A DNA stretch of 32,666 nt, from positions 1-32,666 of the forward strand of contig JAKVBA010000046.1 in NCBI GenBank assembly GCA_022447525.1, written 5' to 3'. This document shows positions 8,449 to 15,862 of this stretch, in pieces. The DNA comes from Gammaproteobacteria bacterium (GTDB lineage: Bacteria; Pseudomonadota; Gammaproteobacteria; Arenicellales; Arenicellaceae). Under the pieces are notes generated by a model. The model was not told where the DNA came from. It was given only the letters and a program-made list of their open reading frames with translations, and did not search any database. The position numbers and the translations under genes are program-made. Each line of letters starts with the position of its first letter. Position 1 is the stretch's first letter.

Positions 8449-9469
8449 TCAGGTTCGGCACGGTGGTAATTTGCAGGAAGCCATCAAACAATACGGTGGT
8501 GAAATACATGAATGGTTAGATCTCTCAACCGGGATTAGCCCTTGGCCATACCCTATTCCAAATATACCAAGTGATATTTGGCGTGATCTGCCTAATTTGA
8601 GCCCAGATTTACTTAGTGCTGCTTCGCAGTACTATCGATGCTCGATTGATCAGATAACAGTAACACCAGGCTCTCAATTGGCAATTCGCTTATTGCCTAC
8701 CCTCGTACACGGTAAGCAGTCGGTTGCCATACCTGAAATGGGTTATAAAGAGCACCTACATGCATGGAAAGTCGCGGGCCATAAGCTTGTTTTTTACGAG
8801 AGCATCAATGAGTTGATTCGACTTTGTGAAAATCAACTTGTCACGAATGTCGTGATCATTAACCCCAACAACCCATCAGGTGAAGCGATGTCGCCCGCGG
8901 TACTTGAACGTCTTAGCCCAACGATACCAGGGGTCATGATCGTGGATGAAGCATTTATGGATTTAAACGAGGAATATTCGTTACTGAATCGCGCTTTAAG
9001 CGGAAATATAGTCGTGCTTAGATCGGTTGGAAAATTCTTTGGTTTGGCGGGCGCGAGAGTTGGATTTGCTATTGGTAAACATCCACTAAATCGACAACTA
9101 AGGGAGCTATTCAACCCTTGGTCGATTACTGGACCCAGCCAGTATGTAGTCAAACAGGCTTTGGAAAACAAACAGTGGCAACACAATCAAAGAGAGCGCG
9201 TAAAAACTCAAAGCAAAATGTTTGAGGCATCTTTGAAAATCTTTGTTTCCGCTCATACTCATAAATCGTTTGAGATTGTAGCAACGGGGTTGTTCAATAC
9301 CATTCGTGGAGATGCTCTGGCGATCGCAAACATGCACAACCTCTTGGCCCAACATAAAGTTTGGACTCGTATAGGGGATGCCACAGATGAGCGAAATTGG
9401 CTTAGAATTTCGCTCCCCGATAACCATGTATTTGAACGAGTCGTTGGTGTGTTAGAGCTTTACTCTTAG
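8429..9469 (+). CDS. cobC: CobC/CobD, threonine-phosphate decarboxylase-type aminotransferase
   Basis: A fold-type I PLP enzyme of the histidinol-phosphate aminotransferase family. It shows the N-terminal HGGN and DLSTGISPWPYP blocks of CobC/CobD, the cofactor motifs NPNNPSG and VDEAFMDL, and the Schiff-base lysine K202 in SVGKFFGLAGARVGF. CobD makes (R)-1-amino-2-propanol phosphate from threonine phosphate, the substrate of CbiB at the left edge of the window. It has no signal peptide, so unlike the three preceding products it acts in the cytoplasm. The ATG at 8429 overlaps the nitrilase gene by 20 bases; there is no clear ribosome site, and a TTG one codon upstream or a GTG at 8441 are alternatives. 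It is the last gene of the operon. Confidence 0.88.
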   Translation: MVLAVIDQVRHGGNLQEAIKQYGGEIHEWLDLSTGISPWPYPIPNIPSDIWRDLPNLSPDLLSAASQYYRCSIDQITVTPGSQLAIRLLPTLVHGKQSVAIPEMGYKEHLHAWKVAGHKLVFYESINELIRLCENQLVTNVVIINPNNPSGEAMSPAVLERLSPTIPGVMIVDEAFMDLNEEYSLLNRALSGNIVVLRSVGKFFGLAGARVGFAIGKHPLNRQLRELFNPWSITGPSQYVVKQALENKQWQHNQRERVKTQSKMFEASLKIFVSAHTHKSFEIVATGLFNTIRGDALAIANMHNLLAQHKVWTRIGDATDERNWLRISLPDNHVFERVVGVLELYS

Positions 9470-9525
9470 AACTTTACAGGTAGAACTATTAGCTTTAAAT
9501 CTGGATAAAGTTTCGATTTGTCTTG

Positions 9526-9927
9526 TTAAGGTAAGAGCTCAGTTTCAAATTCTGAGGCTAAAGAAAAATAGTTAACTAGGTTTGCTTCTGTTTCATCCTT
9601 TCGGTTGTTTTCCGACGCAATGTGTACTAGTTCGACTAATTCGGCCATTTTCTCTGCATCATCTCTCTGATCTCCGGAAGAATTTTCCACAAAATAAGCC
9701 ACGGCCTTTTCCAATGAGTACGTGATCATATGCACGTCGTTTAACTCATCTTGGTCTAATTTTGTTTTAGTCTTGAGTTGGGCCGTTGTTTCGTTAAAAA
9801 CCTGTATTGCCTTTTCAGAAGTAACTATATCTTCGACGACTTTATGCTTGATTGACTTCTCTGCATAAGATGTAAATGAGAATACGAAAAGAAAGGAAAT
9901 TATCAAAGCAATAGTTTTGTTTTTCAT
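9526..9927 (-). CDS. Small exported helical protein, function unknown
   Basis: A 133-residue protein with a clear signal peptide (residues 1-22, cleavage after SYA). The mature part is acidic, almost cysteine-free and strongly helical, with blocks such as LDQDELNDVHMITYSLEKAV. It resembles small periplasmic helical families (DUF6746-like by eye), but I cannot confirm the family. It is convergent with cobC and preceded by a strong -10 and a palindromic, Fur-like site about 100 bases upstream, so metal-responsive expression is plausible. No enzymatic motif is visible. Confidence 0.7.
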   Translation of the reverse strand: MKNKTIALIISFLFVFSFTSYAEKSIKHKVVEDIVTSEKAIQVFNETTAQLKTKTKLDQDELNDVHMITYSLEKAVAYFVENSSGDQRDDAEKMAELVELVHIASENNRKDETEANLVNYFSLASEFETELLP

Positions 9928-9997
9928 AAGGCTCTTAGTTCATTTTGTATGGTGTAAGAAGTAGGTCTTCTAATAAGGTGCGTCAGCTGCGGTTGTG

Positions 9998-10048
9998 ATT
10001 ATAATACCAGATTTTGTCTAAATGAAAATGATTAGCATTTAGACAAAA
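9998..10048 (-). promoter_or_regulatory. Promoter with nested palindrome and Fur-like operator
   Basis: On the minus strand a perfect -10 (TATAAT, 9998-10003) lies 70 bases before the start at 9927. A perfect 13-bp inverted repeat, TTTTGTCTAAATG (10012-10024) and CATTTAGACAAAA (10036-10048), spans the -35 position. The centre, GAAAATGATTAGCATTTAG from 10024, matches 13 of 19 bases of the classical Fur box. A repressor bound here would cover the -35 region. A terminator of the upstream gene is a less likely reading, since the spacing suits an operator and no G/C-rich stem is present. Confidence 0.5.
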
Positions 10049-10125
10049 GAACAAACATGAAATCGATCGCAACAAAGAATCTAATGACGCGGTTGCTACC
10101 GAATCCAAAAGATTACTGTGATCAC

Positions 10126-10494
10126 CTACTCTGGCATGGCCGACGAATGATGCTCTAATATTTTCCATTCATCGCCGTTGTGTTTGTATACGTAGGTAAA
10201 ACGGGCCTGTACTTCGGAGCCGTCTTTAAAGGAGAAGGTGTAGATGCCTGAATTTATGGCAATTGAATCGAAAATACGGATGTTTGATTCGTTGATCACG
10301 CCCTCTGGACCTTTAGTAAGAAAGTGTACGAAATAGTCTTCAATCTCTGCATGATTGTGGCGAACTTGGTTTGAAACCGTAGGTAACAAAATACCATCTT
10401 TTTCGTCATAGAGAGCAGCAACCTGCTTTGGGTCACCCGTTTGCAATGCAGCGTTCCACTTATCGAACAACGAGCTAATTTCTAGATTATTCAT
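10126..10494 (-). CDS. SgcJ/EcaC-type NTF2-like (SnoaL-like) protein
   Basis: A 122-residue single-domain protein with the SgcJ/EcaC pattern: SLFDKWNAALQTGDPKQVAA, then LYDEKDGILLPTVSN, IEDYFVHFL and a C-terminal strand block ARFTYVYKHNGDEWKILEHH ending HSSAMPE. These proteins adopt the cone-shaped NTF2 fold and bind small molecules; the function is rarely known. There is no signal peptide, so it should be cytoplasmic. It lies 94 bases downstream of thrS on the same strand and could be read through from the Zur-type operon, but no link to zinc is evident. Confidence 0.8.
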   Translation of the reverse strand: MNNLEISSLFDKWNAALQTGDPKQVAALYDEKDGILLPTVSNQVRHNHAEIEDYFVHFLTKGPEGVINESNIRIFDSIAINSGIYTFSFKDGSEVQARFTYVYKHNGDEWKILEHHSSAMPE

Positions 10495-10588
10495 CTTATT
10501 TCTTTACCTAAACACATCAGTAAGTTGAGGGTTGAATTGGGAGCTGACAAACGTGGTTACAACACGCAGTAGAGTCCGCCGCAAAGGT

Positions 10589-12523
10589 CTAAACTATATC
10601 AGGTGCTTTACATTTGTCGGACACGTAATCTATCGCATCTTGGATATTAGTAAAAGTAGTTTGTTCACCAGTGATGTGTCTCAAAGTAACCTGAGATTTT
10701 TCTGCTTCCTGTGCTCCTATAACAATCATAAAAGGTACTTTTTGCAGCGTTTGACATCGTATTTTATAGCCAATTTTTTCTCTGCCAATATCGTATTCCA
10801 GTCGAATATTTGCTCTATCAAAAGACTTGCCAACCTCGAGTGCATACTCATTGAAGGGTTCAGAGATCGTCATGATTGCTACCTGAACTGGTGCCAACCA
10901 TGCCGGAAATTTACCGGCATGGTGCTCTATCAAAATTCCGATAAACCTCTCAAGTGAACCAAATAGTGCTCGATGTAGCATAACCGGCGTTTTCTTATTG
11001 CCATCTTCATCTACGTAATCCAGTTCGAAGCGTTTTGGCAGATTCATGTCTACCTGAAGAGTCCCACATTGCCAATCTCGCCCAATCGCATCGCGTAATA
11101 CAAACTCAAGTTTTGGCCCATAGAACGCGCCTTCACCAGGGTTAAGTTTGTAGTCCAATTCTAGAGCTTCAAGCGAATCGATTAGAGCCGCTTCAAGAAT
11201 GTCCCAGATACCATCAGAGCCCATGCGCTTTTCTGGACGCGTGGACAATTTTATTGCAATGTCATCGAACCCAAGTTGCTTGTAAATATCCAACACTAAA
11301 TGAATGATCTTAGTGCACTCTTCCAACATTTGCTCTTCTTTGCAGTAAATATGAGCATCGTCCTGAGTAAAATGACGCACTCGCATTAGCCCATGTAATG
11401 CACCAGAGAGTTCGTAGCGGTGAACTTTGCCGAACTCAGCCATTCGAATCGGCAGGTCACGATAGCTCTTTAGTCCATGATCGTACATCATCACGCTACC
11501 AGGGCAATTCATTGGCTTTAATGCCAGTGTTTTGTCGTCGGCCGTTTCCGAGGTGTACATATTCTCGCCATAGTTTTCCCAGTGACCTGACTTTTCCCAC
11601 AAACCGAGGTCCATAATATCCGGTGTATTGACTTCGATGTAACCGGCATTGTGTTGTCGCCGCCGCATATAGCTAATCAGCTCTTGGAATACTTTCCAAC
11701 CTTTGTGATGCCAAAAAACAGCCCCGATTGCTTCTTCACGAAAATGAAATAAGTCGAGCTCTTTGCCTAACTTCCGATGATCTCGTTTTGCGGCTTCTTC
11801 CAGCATTCGTAAATGACTGCGAAGTTCCTTTTTAGTTGCCCAAGCGGTGCCGTATATCCGCTGTAATTGTTCGTTTTTAGAATCACCTCGCCAATATGCA
11901 CCAGAGACTTTGGTTAGAGTCATATGTTCTAAAAAGCGAGTATTCGGCACGTGAGGGCCTCGACACATATCGATATATTCTTCGTGATAATACAGTCCCA
12001 TGTGTGTCTCATTTGGCATGTCCTCGATCAACTTCAATTTGTAATTTTCGTTGCGAGAACCGAATATGCTGACGACTTCATCGCGCGGTGTTCTTCGTTT
12101 GATTACATCGTAATGAGTAGCGATCAATTCTTTCATTCGAGCTTCGATTAGCTCTAAATCTTCGGGAGTAAAAGAACGTTCATACGCTATATCGTAGTAA
12201 AAGCCGTTTTCAATAACCGGACCTATGACCATCTGAGCGGTTGGATAGAGCTGCTTTACAGCATGCCCGAGCAAATGGGCGCAAGAGTGCCGAATGATCT
12301 CCACACCATCGGCATCTCGCGGTGTAATAATTTTAATGGAAGCATCCGTTTGTATAGGATCACAGGCGTCAACCAATTTTTCATTGACTCTTGCCGCCAC
12401 TGTACTCTTAGCAAGACCTGCCCCTATCTCGGTGGCTATTTCCATCGGAGTTACTCCGACTGGATAGGTCTTGATCACACCATCAGGCAAGGTGATGTTT
12501 ACTTGCTCATTCATTTTTGACAT
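10589..12523 (-). CDS. thrS: Threonyl-tRNA synthetase, probable zinc-starvation paralogue
   Basis: Full-length ThrRS (644 aa) with a TGS domain (1-65), an editing domain with HSCAH (H79, H83) and CRGPH (C187, H191), the class II catalytic core and the C-terminal anticodon domain. The catalytic zinc ligands are all present: C340 in MNCPG, H391 in DDAH and H517 in MLHRA. The gene is not followed by infC-rpmI-rplT, the usual arrangement in gammaproteobacteria. Instead it is third in a pyrC-folE2-thrS operon, 21 bases after folE2, behind a Zur-type palindrome. That context matches duplicated ThrS enzymes expressed under zinc limitation. Because the ligands are conserved, a better zinc affinity rather than zinc independence would be the expected difference. 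Whether a second thrS exists cannot be seen here. Confidence 0.95.
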   Translation of the reverse strand: MSKMNEQVNITLPDGVIKTYPVGVTPMEIATEIGAGLAKSTVAARVNEKLVDACDPIQTDASIKIITPRDADGVEIIRHSCAHLLGHAVKQLYPTAQMVIGPVIENGFYYDIAYERSFTPEDLELIEARMKELIATHYDVIKRRTPRDEVVSIFGSRNENYKLKLIEDMPNETHMGLYYHEEYIDMCRGPHVPNTRFLEHMTLTKVSGAYWRGDSKNEQLQRIYGTAWATKKELRSHLRMLEEAAKRDHRKLGKELDLFHFREEAIGAVFWHHKGWKVFQELISYMRRRQHNAGYIEVNTPDIMDLGLWEKSGHWENYGENMYTSETADDKTLALKPMNCPGSVMMYDHGLKSYRDLPIRMAEFGKVHRYELSGALHGLMRVRHFTQDDAHIYCKEEQMLEECTKIIHLVLDIYKQLGFDDIAIKLSTRPEKRMGSDGIWDILEAALIDSLEALELDYKLNPGEGAFYGPKLEFVLRDAIGRDWQCGTLQVDMNLPKRFELDYVDEDGNKKTPVMLHRALFGSLERFIGILIEHHAGKFPAWLAPVQVAIMTISEPFNEYALEVGKSFDRANIRLEYDIGREKIGYKIRCQTLQKVPFMIVIGAQEAEKSQVTLRHITGEQTTFTNIQDAIDYVSDKCKAPDIV

Positions 12524-12544
12524 TGTTACTACTCTATTTCTTTT

Positions 12545-13459
12545 TTATGCGGAATTCTGTGATTCCTTAAAATCGATAACTACTGCGTTATGGCCATGCA
12601 GACTTTCTTGATGATCAACCTTAAACCAATAATCCGTAAGCTCTGGTAATTGTTGTAAAAATGCCTTGATCCTGCGTGCCGCGTCCTCACAAAACATTAA
12701 ATTTTCAGCATTCAAGCGAGCGAACTCTTGCTCATCAATACGTTTTACGGCGGTTTGCACAGGTGTGCCAATCGCCTTTTCCAGGTTGAAGATAAATGAA
12801 TCCAAACTTTGCCAATCACCCTCAGTAAATGAATACCTCACTGTTGCGTAAGAACGTTGACTATGCGGAGTTGCAATCGAACCGGCATCAGATTGAATCC
12901 AAGCCAAGAGCTCTTTCTTGTCAATCTGATTACCCTTAAAAAGCCCATCGACAGCATTCGCATATAGCTGCCTCGATAATGAGGCGGAACAAGGGCAAGT
13001 ACTGGAATAAGGGATAACTACCTCTATTTGGTAGTTAAATCTGTTAGCTTTTTTCTCAGCAGCAATTTTTACTGGATAAGCTTGAAAACCTGATTCGTCA
13101 CTCAGTAATGCGCTTTTTTTAAGTATCAAATCAAAATCCAGCTCTAATCTCGCGCTATTGCTGATATCACCTTGAGATTCTATGAGTACATCAAGTACTT
13201 TATCGATATTAGATTTGGAGCATTCCAACTCATTAAGAGTGTTTACGGCATGATGAAGCCTGGACATATGAATGCCCTTTGCGGCCAGCGAATCCAAGCT
13301 CACATAGACATTGACACTGGCAGCTAACGACAGCGTACCTTGAGTGGATAGATTTAAAAACGTCGGAACTGCAATTTGTTCCATGCCAACCCATTGCAAT
13401 CTTGCGGGCGCGTCTGGCTGTCCGTCGGCGGCAACGTCAGGTAAAGTTTTGACTAGCAA
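12545..13459 (-). CDS. folE2: GTP cyclohydrolase FolE2 (type IB)
   Basis: FolE2 converts GTP to dihydroneopterin triphosphate, the first step of folate and queuosine-precursor synthesis. Unlike zinc-dependent FolE it works with several divalent metals, and many bacteria keep it as a Zur-regulated backup. The 304-aa protein has the family length, the conserved CPCS motif (C155, C157) and the final HGHNAVV block. It starts at TTG (13459), well supported by AGGAG seven bases upstream. It sits between pyrC (24-base gap) and thrS (21-base gap), clearly one operon. The combination is a well-known signature of the zinc-sparing response. Confidence 0.95.
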   Translation of the reverse strand: MLVKTLPDVAADGQPDAPARLQWVGMEQIAVPTFLNLSTQGTLSLAASVNVYVSLDSLAAKGIHMSRLHHAVNTLNELECSKSNIDKVLDVLIESQGDISNSARLELDFDLILKKSALLSDESGFQAYPVKIAAEKKANRFNYQIEVVIPYSSTCPCSASLSRQLYANAVDGLFKGNQIDKKELLAWIQSDAGSIATPHSQRSYATVRYSFTEGDWQSLDSFIFNLEKAIGTPVQTAVKRIDEQEFARLNAENLMFCEDAARRIKAFLQQLPELTDYWFKVDHQESLHGHNAVVIDFKESQNSA

Positions 13460-13483
13460 GTTATTTCTCCTAATATTTAGCTT

Positions 13484-14821
13484 TTATCGAGCGAAGCTAA
13501 GTCGCTCAGCAACACCGGGTATCATAACGACTGATTTGCCGTCATACACCTGCTCTCCGTTGACCCAAGTGCCGGTGATTGTTGATGAAAACTTGACTCC
13601 TTTAAAAGGGCTCCAACCGCAGTGATACAGGATATTCTCATCGGTCACTTCATATGAATCGGCTGTATCTACCAACACGAGATCGGCAAAATACCCCTCT
13701 CTTATGTACCCTCTTTCTTGGATTCCATACCGCTTACTAGGATTGTGCATTGCTTTTTCTACAAGCTGCTCAAAAGTTAAACGACCCTTATCGACATGCT
13801 CTAGTAACGTCAGGAGTGCATGCTGAACAAGTGGAAGTCCAGCAGGAGCTTTCTCATAGGCTTGTTGTTTTTCCTCAAACGTATGAGGAGCGTGATCGGT
13901 AGCAATAATATCAATTTGGCCAGACTGTAAAGCATGCAAAATAGCGTCGCGATCGTTTTTCGATTTTATCGCTGGATTACATTTAATTAAGTTCCCCAGT
14001 GACGGATAGTCTTCATCGCAAAACCAAAGATGATGAACGCATGCCTCAGCAGTAATTTTCTTACCTTCTATGTCTCCCGGTTCAAACAGATCTAACTCTT
14101 TCGCAGTTGTTATATGCAAGACATGCAACTGTGAACCGTATTTTTTAGCCAGATCGACCGCATAAGACGAAGATGCATAACAAGCGTTATGATCTCTGAG
14201 CTTGGGGTGATCTAAAATTGTCGGAATCTTTTCTGCGTCCCTGTAGGCGGCTACATTAGAGAGAATCATCGGAGTATTCTCGCAATGAGTGACAATCAGT
14301 GTCGGACTATCCCGAAAAATAGCATCTAACGCTTCAGGAGCCTCTACTAAAAGATCACCCGTGGACGCCCCCATGAATACTTTAACGCCACAATGTTTAG
14401 TTGGATCAAGCGATTTAATCTGTTCTAGATTATCCTCTGTGGCTCCTAAGTAAAAAGAAAAATTCGCTGCTGAAGTCTGCTTAGCGATATTGAACTTGCT
14501 CTCCAGAGCTTCAATGGTAGTAGTAGCCGGGTTGACGTTTGGCATTTCCATATAACTGGTGATGCCGCCAGCAACTGCGGCAAGTGACTCACTTCGAATA
14601 GTACCTTTTTGTGTCAAGCCAGGTTCACGAAAATGAACCTGATCATCAATCATGCCAGGTAGTAAATACTGCCCGTTAGCTTCTATTACGCGATCGTTTG
14701 CTTTGGCGGCTATTTCACTAGAAATTTGCTCGATGCGTTTACCTACAATTTTTAGATCGGCAGTAAAAATGGTGCCATCGTTAACGATTTTTGCACCTTT
14801 GATAAGGATGTTATTTGGCAT
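13484..14821 (-). CDS. pyrC: Dihydroorotase, PyrC2-like, with a changed metal motif
   Basis: An amidohydrolase-superfamily dihydroorotase of 445 aa that would cyclise carbamoyl-aspartate to dihydroorotate in pyrimidine synthesis. Visible elements are MIDDQVHFREPG (59-68), EMPNVNP, GVKVFMGASTGD with K147, THCEN with H179, HVLHIT with H236 and ATDHAPHT with D309. The classical HxH ligand pair reads QxH here (Q61, H63), so one metal ligand is replaced, as far as I recall also in Bacteroidetes-like and PyrC2-type enzymes. First gene of the operon with folE2 and thrS, 160 bases after a Zur-type site. A role as a zinc-sparing copy of pyrC is the natural inference. Allantoinase or a related cyclic amidase is less likely. 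Confidence 0.88.
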   Translation of the reverse strand: MPNNILIKGAKIVNDGTIFTADLKIVGKRIEQISSEIAAKANDRVIEANGQYLLPGMIDDQVHFREPGLTQKGTIRSESLAAVAGGITSYMEMPNVNPATTTIEALESKFNIAKQTSAANFSFYLGATEDNLEQIKSLDPTKHCGVKVFMGASTGDLLVEAPEALDAIFRDSPTLIVTHCENTPMILSNVAAYRDAEKIPTILDHPKLRDHNACYASSSYAVDLAKKYGSQLHVLHITTAKELDLFEPGDIEGKKITAEACVHHLWFCDEDYPSLGNLIKCNPAIKSKNDRDAILHALQSGQIDIIATDHAPHTFEEKQQAYEKAPAGLPLVQHALLTLLEHVDKGRLTFEQLVEKAMHNPSKRYGIQERGYIREGYFADLVLVDTADSYEVTDENILYHCGWSPFKGVKFSSTITGTWVNGEQVYDGKSVVMIPGVAERLSFAR

Positions 14822-14976
14822 TATTTATGAGAAATCGTAATCAATTTTTAGGTGTCTGAGGTTGAATAGCGTTTGATCAATATACTGATGCTTTGATTAA
14901 ATTAAATAACCATCTAAAGTTGCGCTACCGAACTATCGAGAACCAGAGAGGAATTTTGGAGGAATTAAGGGTCAGC

Positions 14977-15001
14977 AGTATACGTTATGTTATAACATAT
15001 A
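14977..15001 (-). promoter_or_regulatory. Zur-type operator and -10 for pyrC-folE2-thrS
   Basis: A perfect 14-bp palindrome TATGTTATAACATA (14986-14999) lies in GTTATGTTATAACATATA, which agrees at 16 of 18 positions with the Agrobacterium-group Zur consensus as I remember it (GATATGTTATAACATATC). On the minus strand a -10 like TATACT (14977-14982) follows at once, so a bound repressor would block the promoter. The rest of the 309-base gap (14822-15130) is the long leader of pyrC and the 3' flank of copB, with nothing else that I recognise. The identical 17-mer occurs at 28421. Confidence 0.8.
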
Positions 15002-15130
15002 CCGCTGTTGGTCTATCAGTGGTGTTGTAACTAGCAATACCTTCTTTTTCCAAAAACCTTATTTATCTACAGAAACATCAATTTCAAAAAAAGTAATTCC
15101 ATTTATCTGATAAGTATTGCGTGACATACT

Positions 15131-15853
15131 TTAAAACCATGAGTGAATACCTAAAATAAACTCCACTTCACTAGTAGATTCGCCCTTGCTACGCCTGATA
15201 TTTTTTGTGGCGCCGAAGCTTTGCGACATCGATACACCAATAAACGGTTGGAATTTTTTATTCCCATTATGTTCATAACCCAGCCTGAGGCTGAATTCGA
15301 TATCAGCTAAACCGGAACCCTCGTCATACTGTGGATTAGTATTGCCATTTGCTACGATATCGAGCTCGGGTGTTATGACCCAGCTCTGAGTCAACATCAG
15401 CTCTTTCTCAAGCTCAATTAACAGCTGAGAACTTGACTCCTCACCAACAAAAAACCTGGCATCTACCTCGATAAAATAAGGCGCAGTTCCCAGATAACCA
15501 ACCGAGAGCCATGATCTTGGTTCTGAGTTTGAACCTGAATCGAAATCTCGCCTAAAGCCAAACTGTTGATCCCAATAGGCGCTTACAGCTCTACTATAAA
15601 CAAGTTCAATATCAGCGTGTTCTACCTTTCCACCGATGAACTCACCAGAAGTTTTTAACCAGTATTTGGCGAGGTCTTTACCGCGCCAAGCATCAACATC
15701 CCACTCTAAAACACCCTTTCCATCTTCCCTGAGGTATTCGAACTCAGACATGACTTTAGTCAATACCGGGTCATCAGAAAACATGGCATTGGTAACTTTA
15801 GGCTGGAGTACAAGGATTAAACCTAAAACGCCTAGGGCGATCTTCAATCTCAT
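15131..15853 (-). CDS. copB: Copper resistance protein CopB, outer membrane
   Basis: A 240-residue exported protein with a signal peptide (residues 1-23, ending TNA). The mature part follows the CopB family (PF05275): a WDVDAWRGKDLAKYWLKTSG block, then alternating amphipathic strands (ELVYSRAVSAYWDQQFGFR, WLSVGYLGTAPYFIEVDAR), and a terminal aromatic Phe, typical of an outer-membrane barrel. CopB partners CopA in periplasmic copper sequestration or export. It lacks the Met/His-rich N-terminal region found in many longer CopB proteins, so it may be a barrel-only form. AGGAG lies six bases before ATG, and the gap to copA is only 9 bases. Confidence 0.9.
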   Translation of the reverse strand: MRLKIALGVLGLILVLQPKVTNAMFSDDPVLTKVMSEFEYLREDGKGVLEWDVDAWRGKDLAKYWLKTSGEFIGGKVEHADIELVYSRAVSAYWDQQFGFRRDFDSGSNSEPRSWLSVGYLGTAPYFIEVDARFFVGEESSSQLLIELEKELMLTQSWVITPELDIVANGNTNPQYDEGSGLADIEFSLRLGYEHNGNKKFQPFIGVSMSQSFGATKNIRRSKGESTSEVEFILGIHSWF

Positions 15854-15862
15854 CTTAAGCTC

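Noticed and set aside
10532-10957. Plus-strand 141-aa frame
   Set aside because: It overlaps the 3' end of thrS in antisense and has no recognisable motif.
15112-15131. AAGTAT/ATACTT hairpin at the copB stop as terminator
   Set aside because: Short AT stem overlapping the stop codon, with no T-run directly after it on the minus strand.
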